A stretch of 64,000 nt of DNA, taken from the NCBI RefSeq assembly GCF_004343775.1, contig NZ_PTXL01000001.1, positions 744,001 to 808,000 of the forward strand, read 5' to 3'. Below the pieces are notes generated by a model that was given only the letters and a program-made list of their open reading frames with translations, was not told the DNA's origin and did no database searches. The position numbers and the translations under genes were made by a program. This DNA is from Burkholderia sp. SRS-46 (GTDB taxonomy: Bacteria > Pseudomonadota > Gammaproteobacteria > Burkholderiales > Burkholderiaceae). Positions 17,702 through 24,646 of the stretch are shown here, in pieces; position 1 is the stretch's first letter, and each line of letters starts with the position of its first letter.

Positions 17702-18331
17702 TCAGCCCGCGGGGCGGTGCGGCGCGAGCGCGACGATCGCGTCGCGCATGCGGGCGAGGAACGACGCCTTGTCCTCCTGGTCGCCGCGCGCCTCGTTCGC
17801 GCCGAAGTGCACCTTGCAGATCAGCGGCACCGGCCAGATCGCGCCTTTCGGCATGATCCGCTGCAGGTTTTCCAGGTAGACGGGCGCGAGCGCGACGTTC
17901 GGGAATTCGTTCGCGAGATGGAACAGCCCGCTCTTGAACGGTTGCGGCAGTGCCTCGGCGCTGCGCGTGCCTTCGGGGAAGATGATGATCGAATGGCCCT
18001 GCGCGAGCGCGTCGCGCACGGGGTCGAGCGGGTCGCCGCCGCTCTCGCGGTGACGGTCGATCAGCACCACGTTCAGCAGCTTCTGCGCGATGTGGCGCTT
18101 CATGTCGCTGCTGTCCCAGTAGTCGCGCGCGGCCACCGGCCGTACCACCGCGCGCACGTCGCGCGGCAGCGCCGCGAGGATCGCGAGCGTGTCGATGTGG
18201 CTCGTGTGGTTCGAGAAGTAGATCTTCTGCGTCGGGCTGGGCGGCGCCTGGTGCCAGACGGGATAGGCGCCCGCGACGAGTCGCACGATCGTCAGCAGGA
18301 AGTCGCGCTGCCATGCATGCAGGATGTTCAT
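17702..18331 (-). CDS. 1-acyl-glycerol-3-phosphate acyltransferase (PlsC family)
   Basis: A 209-residue acyltransferase. The HX4D catalytic motif is in YFSNHTSHIDTLAIL and the phosphate-binding FPEGTRS motif follows about 85 residues later. The family acylates lysophosphatidic acid to phosphatidic acid at the membrane. AGGAGG about 10 nt before the ATG at 18331 decides the start; a GTG-type start upstream is less likely. It is the first gene of the minus-strand half of the lipid module and would feed phosphatidic acid to the cytidylyltransferase encoded next. Confidence 0.88.
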   Translation of the reverse strand: MNILHAWQRDFLLTIVRLVAGAYPVWHQAPPSPTQKIYFSNHTSHIDTLAILAALPRDVRAVVRPVAARDYWDSSDMKRHIAQKLLNVVLIDRHRESGGDPLDPVRDALAQGHSIIIFPEGTRSAEALPQPFKSGLFHLANEFPNVALAPVYLENLQRIMPKGAIWPVPLICKVHFGANEARGDQEDKASFLARMRDAIVALAPHRPAG

Positions 18332-18741
18332 CGGCGGCGTGCCTCCTGGTCCTGCGCGCGTGCCTGCCGCGCCGCGCACGCGCGGCCCACGGCATCCCGG
18401 AATGCCGACGCGGCGCGAGGCGCATCGGACGGCCCATGTTTAAATTTTTTCAAATGTGTGAGTGCCTGTCGCTGGTCCGCGATAATCGTCGGGTTGCACG
18501 ATTGCCGGCGGGAAGGATCGCTCTTGCACGAGTGCGCGAATACGATTCGGAACGATGTTGCATCGCATTCGGGCCAGCGGATTATCGCGAGTTTCCCGAA
18601 AAAACGCCAGATCGCCGCACCGGCCGCCTGCTTGACGCCCGGGGGGCCGCTCGGCGACGATGATGCCCGATCCGGTGATCGACCGTCTCCGCACCGGGGG
18701 CCGCCCGCGGAGACGAACCACAAGCGGTGCAAATTAAAACG
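18332..18741. promoter_or_regulatory. Divergent promoter region of the lipid module
   Basis: About 410 bp between plsC and the CDP-alcohol transferase gene, without a credible gene. An AT-rich tract near 18436-18455 (TTTAAATTTTTTCAAATG) stands out from the surrounding GC-rich DNA and may hold the promoter. A short inverted repeat, CTTGCACGAGTGCG, lies near 18523. No known operator was recognised. Confidence 0.4.
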
Positions 18742-19347
18742 ATGAGCCTGTACGCACTCAAACCCAAATTCCAGAACCGCCTGCGACCGCTCGCGAATTC
18801 CCTCGTCGAACGCGGCGTCACCGCGAACCAGGTCACGCTGTTCGCCGCCGGCGGCTCGATCGTCGTCGGCGCGCTGGCCGGGCTCGGCGCGTTCGCGCCG
18901 GCGCTGTTCCTGCTGATTCCGCTGTGGCTGTTCCTGCGCATGGCGCTCAACGCGATCGACGGGATGCTCGCGCGCGAGCACGGCCAGAAGAGCACGCTCG
19001 GCGCCTACCTGAACGAGCTCGGCGACATCGTGTCGGATGTCGCGCTGGTGCTGCCGTTCCTCGCGGTATCGGCGTTCTCGCCGGCGGACGTGTGGCTGTT
19101 CGCGGTGCTGGCGGTGATCGTCGAAGGCGCGGGCCTGATCGGCCCGCTCGTCGGCGCGAGCCGCCGCTACGACGGCCCGTTCGGCAAGAGCGACCGCGCG
19201 TTCGCACTCGGCGCGTTCGCGCTGTGGATCGGCGTCGGCCTGCCGGCCGGCGGCCTCGCCGCGTGGCTGTGGCGGCTGCTGATCGTGCTGTCGGTCGTGA
19301 CCGTCGTGCGGCGCGTGCGGGCCGGCATCGCCGAAGCGGGCGGCTGA
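18742..19347 (+). CDS. ynbA: CDP-alcohol phosphatidyltransferase (YnbA-like)
   Basis: A 201-residue membrane enzyme with about six hydrophobic segments. The CDP-alcohol signature reads NAIDGMLAREHGQKSTLGAY and continues NELGDIVSD. Two positions that are Asp in the common DxxDGxxAR...GxxxDxxxD motif are Asn here, which I recall as typical of YnbA/YnjF-type proteins. The family moves a phosphatidyl group from CDP-diacylglycerol to an alcohol. The ATG at 18742 gives the YnbA-like start MSLYALKPKFQ; a GTG at 18727 is an alternative. The acceptor alcohol is unknown. Confidence 0.87.
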   Translation: MSLYALKPKFQNRLRPLANSLVERGVTANQVTLFAAGGSIVVGALAGLGAFAPALFLLIPLWLFLRMALNAIDGMLAREHGQKSTLGAYLNELGDIVSDVALVLPFLAVSAFSPADVWLFAVLAVIVEGAGLIGPLVGASRRYDGPFGKSDRAFALGAFALWIGVGLPAGGLAAWLWRLLIVLSVVTVVRRVRAGIAEAGG

Positions 19348-19418
19348 ATGCGCGGTTGAGTGTCCGGCGCCGGAGGGCGGCGCCGGTTTGATTCGAATAA
19401 CGAAATGAGAGAGATCGC

Positions 19419-21185
19419 ATGAGCGCACGCATTGCCCGCGAGGCGGAATTCACCACGCACGACGGCGTACCGCTGTTCTACCGTCACTGGCCCGCGACGG
19501 GCGCGCGCTGCCGCGGCGCGATCGTGCTGCTGCATCGCGGCCACGAGCACTCGGCGCGTGTCGCGCACCTCGTCGACGAGCTCGACCTGCCCGAATTCGC
19601 ATTCTTCGCCTGGGACGCGCGCGGCCACGGCCGCTCGCCCGGCGCGCGCGGCTACAGCCCGAGCGCGGCCGCCTCGGTGCGCGACCTGCAGACCTTCGTC
19701 GAGCACATCCGCGACACGCACGGGATCGCGATCGAGGACATGGCGGTGGTCGGCCAGAGCGTCGGCGCGGTGCTCGCGGCCACCTGGGCGCACGACTACG
19801 CGCCGCCGATCCGCTGCCTGGCGGTCGCGTCGCCGGCGTTCCACATCAAGCTCTACGTGCCGTTCGCGCGCCCCGGCCTGCGGCTGATGCACAAGCTGCG
19901 CGGGCTGTTCTACGTGAACAGCTACGTGAAGCCGAAATTCCTCACGCACGACCCCGAGCGCATCGCGAGCTACGCGGCCGATCCGCTGATCACGCGGCCG
20001 ATCGCGGTCAACATGCTGCTCGACCTGCACGACACCGCGCAGCGGATCGTCGCGGACGCGGCGGCGATCACGGTGCCGACGCAACTGCTGATCTCCGGCG
20101 CGGACTGGGTCGTGCATCGCGGCCCGCAGGACCGCTTCTACGAGCGGCTCGGCTCGGCGCGCAAGGAGCGCATCGTGCTGCCGGGCTTCTATCACGACAC
20201 GCTCGGCGAGCGCGACCGCGCGCAGGCGCTCGCGCCGCTGCGCGCGTTCGTGCTGCGCGAATTCGATGCGCCGAGCCCGCGCGTGTCGCTCGCCGACGCC
20301 GACCGGCGCGGCGCGTTCCACGACGAATACGCGGCGCTCGTGCGGCCGCCCGCGAACCCGCTCGCGCGAGCATACTGGGCGCTCACGCGCGCGGGGCTGA
20401 AGGCGGGCGGCGCGCTGTCGGACGGCATCGCGCTCGGCCTGAAGCTCGGCTTCGACTCGGGCTCGACGCTGGACTACGTGTATCGCAACCGCGCGCAGGG
20501 CCAGCTCGGCGTCGGCCGGCTGATCGATCGCACCTACCTCGATTCGCCGGGCTGGGTCGGCATCCGCCAGCGCAAGGTGCATCTGCAGGAACTGATCGGC
20601 ACGGCGATCGCGCGGCTGCGCGGCGCGAGCGCGCCGGTGCGGATCGTCGACATCGCGGCCGGGCACGGCCGCTACGTGCTCGACGCGATCGCGTCGGCGG
20701 CCGAGCGCGACGGCGCCGCGCCCGACGACATCACGCTGCGCGACTACAGCCCGCCGAACGTCGAGGCGGGGCGCGCGCTGATCGCGCAGCGCGGCCTCGA
20801 GGCGATCGCGCGCTTCGAGCGTGGCGATGCGTTCGACGATGCGTCGCTGGCGGCGCTCGCGCCGCAGCCGACGCTCGCGATCGTGTCGGGCCTGTACGAG
20901 CTGTTCGGCGAGAACGCGCTGATCGAGCGCTCGCTGCGCGGGCTCGCGCAGGCGGTGCCGCCCGGCGGCTATCTCGTCTATACGGGGCAGCCGTGGCATC
21001 CGCAGCTCGAATTCATCGCGCGTGCGCTGAACAACCATCGCGGCGACGCGACCTGGGTGATGCGCCGCCGCTCGCAGGCCGAGATGGACGAACTCGTCGC
21101 GCGCGCGGGGTTCCGCAAGCTCGACCAGCGGATCGACGCGATGGGGATCTTCACGGTGAGCCTCGCGCAGCGGGTCGACGCGTGA
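19419..21185 (+). CDS. ynbC: Alpha/beta-hydrolase fused to a SAM methyltransferase (YnbC-like)
   Basis: A 588-residue two-domain protein. Residues about 1-290 form a lysophospholipase-like alpha/beta-hydrolase with WDARGHGRSPG and the nucleophile elbow VVGQSVGAVLA. The second half is a class I methyltransferase-like domain with motif I VRIVDIAAGHGRYVLDAI and later SGLYELFGEN. Length and order agree with E. coli YnbC. It probably hydrolyses a lipid ester and methylates a product or head group, but neither reaction is established. The stop overlaps the next gene's start (TGATG), showing translational coupling. Confidence 0.88.
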   Translation: MSARIAREAEFTTHDGVPLFYRHWPATGARCRGAIVLLHRGHEHSARVAHLVDELDLPEFAFFAWDARGHGRSPGARGYSPSAAASVRDLQTFVEHIRDTHGIAIEDMAVVGQSVGAVLAATWAHDYAPPIRCLAVASPAFHIKLYVPFARPGLRLMHKLRGLFYVNSYVKPKFLTHDPERIASYAADPLITRPIAVNMLLDLHDTAQRIVADAAAITVPTQLLISGADWVVHRGPQDRFYERLGSARKERIVLPGFYHDTLGERDRAQALAPLRAFVLREFDAPSPRVSLADADRRGAFHDEYAALVRPPANPLARAYWALTRAGLKAGGALSDGIALGLKLGFDSGSTLDYVYRNRAQGQLGVGRLIDRTYLDSPGWVGIRQRKVHLQELIGTAIARLRGASAPVRIVDIAAGHGRYVLDAIASAAERDGAAPDDITLRDYSPPNVEAGRALIAQRGLEAIARFERGDAFDDASLAALAPQPTLAIVSGLYELFGENALIERSLRGLAQAVPPGGYLVYTGQPWHPQLEFIARALNNHRGDATWVMRRRSQAEMDELVARAGFRKLDQRIDAMGIFTVSLAQRVDA

Positions 21186-22585
21186 TGGGCGAGCTCGGCA
21201 GCCGCGCGCGCGGCCTGGCCGGACCGGCGGCGGCCGACGCGCGCGACGCGTCGCTCGCGCTGCGCGTCGGCTGGCTCGCGGCGATGGGCGCGGTGTTCTT
21301 CTCGACCTACGGCTTCGCGAACTGGCTCGCCGCGCGCCGCGCCACGGTGCCGACCTTCGCGTTCGGCTGGGAGCACGGGATCCCGTTCGTGCCGTGGACG
21401 ATCGTGCCGTACTGGTCGATCGACCTGCTGTACGCGCTGTCGTTCCTGTTCCGGACCCGCCGCGCCGACCTGCTCGATCACGTGAAGCGCCTGCTGACCG
21501 TGCAGCTGATCTCGGTCGCGTGCTTCATCGCCTGGCCGCTGCGCTTCGGCTTCGAGCGGCCCGACGCGGGCGGCGTGGCAGGCGCGCTGTTCACGCTGCT
21601 GATGGGCTTCGACAAGCCGTTCAACCAGGCGCCGTCGCTGCATATCGGGCTGCTCGTCGTGCTGTGGGCCGTCTATGCGAAGCACCTGCGCGGCACGCTG
21701 GCGCGCGCGGTGCTGCATCCGTGGTTCGCGGCGATCGGCGTATCGGTGCTGACCACCTACCAGCATCACATGATCGACGTGCCGACCGGCGCGGCGGTCG
21801 GCTGTCTCGCATTGTTCCTGTTCCCGCTGCGCGATGCGGCGGGCCGGCTGCCGGGCGCCGACGCGTTGCCGTCCGCGGCCGGCCGCGCGCTGGCGCGCCG
21901 CTATGCGCTCGGCGCGGGCGCCGTGGCGCTCGCCGCGCTCGCGTGCATCCCGCATGCGGCCGGCTGGGCGCTGGCGGCGGGGTGGGGCGCGCTGGCGCTG
22001 GCGTGCGTCGCGTGGATCTGTCGGCGCGGCGCGCCGTCCGCGTTCCAGAAACGCGCCAACGGCCGGTTCCGGCCGTTCATGCGGCTGCTGTTCGCGCCGA
22101 CGATCGCCGGCGCGTTCGTCAACTCGCGCGCGTGGACGTGCCGCAGCCCGGCGCCCGCGCGCATCGACGATCGCGTGTCGATCGGCCGCACGCCGACCTC
22201 GCGCGAACTGCGCAAGCACGGGTTCACCGGGCTCGTCGACCTCACCGCCGAGATGCCGCGCTGGGCCGCGGCCGACGCGTCGCTCGCCTATGTGAGCGTG
22301 CCGCAGCTCGATCTCGTCGCGCCGACCCCGATGCAATTGCAGCAGGCCGTCGCGGCGCTCGAGCGCCTGCACGGCGATGGGCGCGACGTGCTGGTCTGCT
22401 GCGCGCTCGGCTACGGCCGCAGCGTGCTGTGCGCGGCCGCGTGGCTGGCGCTGCGGCGCGGGCTGACCGATGCGCGCGACGCGCTCGCGGCGGTGCGGGC
22501 GGCCCGGCCGCGCGCGGTGTGGTCGGACGAAAGCGTCGCGGTGCTGCAGCAGTGGATCGATCGCCGCGCGGCGGTGGGTGCCTGA
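21185..22585 (+). CDS. ynbD: PAP2 lipid phosphatase fused to a dual-specificity phosphatase (YnbD-like)
   Basis: A 466-residue membrane protein. The N-terminal part has several transmembrane helices with PAP2-type motifs, QAPSLHIGLLVVLW and HHMIDVPTGAAVG. After further helices comes a cytoplasmic cysteine phosphatase domain whose P-loop VCCALGYGRS gives the CX5R signature. Both domain types remove phosphate; eukaryotic PTPMT1, a related cysteine phosphatase, acts on phosphatidylglycerophosphate. The ATG at 21185 overlaps the stop of the preceding gene, and its own stop overlaps the next ATG. It probably dephosphorylates the lipid intermediate of this module. Confidence 0.87.
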   Translation: MGELGSRARGLAGPAAADARDASLALRVGWLAAMGAVFFSTYGFANWLAARRATVPTFAFGWEHGIPFVPWTIVPYWSIDLLYALSFLFRTRRADLLDHVKRLLTVQLISVACFIAWPLRFGFERPDAGGVAGALFTLLMGFDKPFNQAPSLHIGLLVVLWAVYAKHLRGTLARAVLHPWFAAIGVSVLTTYQHHMIDVPTGAAVGCLALFLFPLRDAAGRLPGADALPSAAGRALARRYALGAGAVALAALACIPHAAGWALAAGWGALALACVAWICRRGAPSAFQKRANGRFRPFMRLLFAPTIAGAFVNSRAWTCRSPAPARIDDRVSIGRTPTSRELRKHGFTGLVDLTAEMPRWAAADASLAYVSVPQLDLVAPTPMQLQQAVAALERLHGDGRDVLVCCALGYGRSVLCAAAWLALRRGLTDARDALAAVRAARPRAVWSDESVAVLQQWIDRRAAVGA

Positions 22586-23034
22586 TGCGCGACCCGTCCG
22601 CCCCGTACCGGATCGCCGCGGCCCGTGGCGCGCTCGATGCGGGCGCGTGGGCGATCGTGGCCGCGCTCGCGGCGGCGGGCGCGGGCTGGTGGGTCGCGTC
22701 GGGCTGGCTGGCCGCGCCGCTCGCGCGGGCGCTGCTCGCGGCCGTCAGCACCGGCTCGGGCGTCGCGGCGCTGTGGTACGCGGTGCGGATCGCGATCGAT
22801 CGCCGGCTGTTCGCGGCGCTCGCGCATGCGGCCGCGGCGCCGGACAGCGCGGGCGATGCGCTCGCCGCGCTCGACCGCGCGCTCGCCGAACTCGACTGGA
22901 TCGATGCCGCGAAGGCGGGCCGGGCGCTCGATGCGCGCGTGCGCGGCGCGATCGGCCTGTGCCGGGCCGGCGTGCTGATCGCGGGGATTCAGTGGGTCGT
23001 CGTCGGGGCCGCGATCGCCATGTCGGGGTTCTGA
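22585..23034 (+). CDS. Small membrane protein of unknown function in the lipid module
   Basis: A 149-residue protein starting at an ATG that overlaps the stop of the phosphatase gene. Hydrophobic segments lie near residues 18-40 and 43-66 and again at the C-terminus (VLIAGIQWVVVGAAIAM), with an Ala/Asp-rich soluble segment between. I recognise no family. Tight coupling to the phosphatase gene suggests that it is a subunit or helper of the lipid module; I do not recall a counterpart in the E. coli ynb cluster. Confidence 0.72.
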   Translation: MRDPSAPYRIAAARGALDAGAWAIVAALAAAGAGWWVASGWLAAPLARALLAAVSTGSGVAALWYAVRIAIDRRLFAALAHAAAAPDSAGDALAALDRALAELDWIDAAKAGRALDARVRGAIGLCRAGVLIAGIQWVVVGAAIAMSGF

Positions 23035-23097
23035 AGCGGGTCCGATCCCTCGCGCGCACGCATGACGTTCGCGCCGGCCGGCGACACCCTCACGCGG

Positions 23098-24135
23098 TCA
23101 TGCAGTCACGTCGTCGCGCGCGACGACGCGGTGCGGCCGCGACCGCTTGACCTCGTACATCGCCTGGTCCGCATGTTCGATCAGTGCGTTCATCTCGGTG
23201 CCGTCGTCGGGCAGCATCGCGATCCCGACGCTGACGCCGAGCGCGAGCGGCCGGCCCTCGAACTCGAACGGCGCGCCGACGGTTCGCGCGAGCCGTTCGC
23301 TTTGCGTCTGCGCATCGGCCCGGGTGTGGAGGTTCGGCAGGATCACGCCGAACTCGTCGCCGCCGAGCCGCGCGACCGTGTCCGAGCGCCGCACGGCGCT
23401 CATCATCCGCGTCGCGGCCTCGCGCAGCGCGGCGTCGCCCGCGCGATGGCCGTGCACGTCGTTGATCGGCTTCAGGCCGTCCATGTCGATGTTCAGGATG
23501 CCGAGCCGGGCGTTGCCGCGCAGCGCCGCATGCATCGACTGGCGCAGGCGGTCGTAGAACAGCGCGCGGTTGGGCAGGCCGGTGAGCGCGTCGTGCGTCG
23601 CGCGCAGGTACAGTTCGTTCGCCTCGTTGCGCGCCGCGTGGAACATCGCTGCCGCGATCAGCTCGGCCATCAGCCGCAGCGTGCCGGCGTCGGCGGGCGT
23701 GAAACCGTCGACGGACGGCGACATCACCTTCAGCACGCCGACCGTCGTATCGAGGTGGGTGAGCGGCATCACGAGCATCGAGCGCAGCCCGACCCGGCGG
23801 CACGCGTCGCGATCGACGCGGGGGTCGGTTTCCGAATCGACGCAGCGCAGCATCTCGCCCTGCGTCACGCACCGGCCCGACAGGCTGCCCGAGCGCCGCA
23901 ATCGCAGCCCGAGCATCCCGGCCGCGTTGCCCGACGCGGCGCGGTACACCATGTCGTCGCCTTCGGCCAGCTCGACCGCCGCGCCGGCCGCGCCCGTGAG
24001 GCAGGGCACCTGTTCGGCCACGTAGGCCATCACGCTGCCGAGATCGAGCCCCAGTTTCGCGATTTCGGTTTGCGCGGCGATGATGCGCAGCAGGGTTTCC
24101 GGGGCGGGCGTGGCAACGGCGATGGATTGATTCAA
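23098..24135 (-). CDS. GAF-GGDEF diguanylate cyclase
   Basis: A 345-residue protein from a TTG start (MNQSIAVATP) with GGAAG about 8 nt upstream; the longer frame to 24339 lacks protein-like sequence. A GAF domain (about 20-165, IAKLGLDLGSVMAYVAEQV to VGVLKVMSPS) is followed by a GGDEF domain (about 185-340) with the intact signature ARLGGDEFGVIL and the substrate-binding DALTGLPNRALFYDRL. It should make c-di-GMP from GTP. The inhibitory RxxD site five residues before GGDEF appears as RRSD. Lying head to head with the cellulose operon, whose BcsA needs c-di-GMP, it may be the local supplier. Confidence 0.9.
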   Translation of the reverse strand: MNQSIAVATPAPETLLRIIAAQTEIAKLGLDLGSVMAYVAEQVPCLTGAAGAAVELAEGDDMVYRAASGNAAGMLGLRLRRSGSLSGRCVTQGEMLRCVDSETDPRVDRDACRRVGLRSMLVMPLTHLDTTVGVLKVMSPSVDGFTPADAGTLRLMAELIAAAMFHAARNEANELYLRATHDALTGLPNRALFYDRLRQSMHAALRGNARLGILNIDMDGLKPINDVHGHRAGDAALREAATRMMSAVRRSDTVARLGGDEFGVILPNLHTRADAQTQSERLARTVGAPFEFEGRPLALGVSVGIAMLPDDGTEMNALIEHADQAMYEVKRSRPHRVVARDDVTA

Positions 24136-24396
24136 GTCAAGTCTTCCACAAAGAAAGCGCGGTGAACCTCGGCGGAATGCGGTAGCATACGCGCCGCTTA
24201 CGCGGACGCGCTCGGCCGGCGACCTGCAACGGGATCGCCGCCGACGTATGCCTGTCGGATCGGCGCCCGGGGAATGGCGCCAGCAGGAGGCATGCGTCCG
24301 GCATTGTGCCGTTCGACGAATCCAGTGGCAACGGCGCAATTCATACCTTCAGCACGCCGTGCTGGAATTTCTGACCGGATTCGGGGCGTTTCCGCC

Positions 24397-24426
24397 TTGC
24401 GCGTTCGAATTGGGGTACGTTTTAAT
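24397..24426 (+). promoter_or_regulatory. Candidate sigma-70-type promoter of the cellulose operon
   Basis: TTGCGC at 24397-24402 and TTTAAT at 24421-24426 are separated by 18 nt in the only AT-rich patch of the 510-bp gap. This would leave a leader of about 210 nt before the bcsB ATG. Confidence 0.4.
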
Positions 24427-24457
24427 CTATTTTTGAGATAGTGTGACGAATGGATAT

Positions 24458-24486
24458 GCGCGCATGCCGGTGCCTGGCGTGCGCGC
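24458..24486 (+). promoter_or_regulatory. Stem-loop in the bcs leader
   Basis: An 11-bp stem (GCGCGCATGCC at 24458-24468 with GGCGTGCGCGC at 24476-24486, one G-U type mismatch) and a 7-nt loop lie about 160 nt before bcsB. It may affect leader stability or elongation. I see no c-di-GMP riboswitch consensus around it. The rest of the gap 24136-24646 holds no gene I can support. Confidence 0.35.
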
Positions 24487-24646
24487 AGCGGCGCGAGGGC
24501 GCCCGTGCCGGCCGCTCGCGCTGTTTCATCAAGGCAATCAAGACCAGAACTTGAGGGGAAGCATTGGGAATGTGCATTCGCCTGCCCGGCGGCGCGGCAT
24601 GCGTCGCTTTCGACACCGTCGACCACTATATGAAGCGGAGCGGCCG

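Noticed and set aside
18440-18721. A 93-codon minus-strand gene in the divergent promoter gap
   Set aside because: No ribosome-binding site, no recognisable motif, Arg/Pro-rich composition typical of chance frames.
24248-24436. A 62-codon plus-strand frame before bcsB
   Set aside because: Lies over the candidate promoter, lacks a ribosome-binding site and has no family feature.
24458-24600. c-di-GMP riboswitch in the bcs leader
   Set aside because: Stem-loops exist, but the conserved sequence elements of the GEMM classes are not present.
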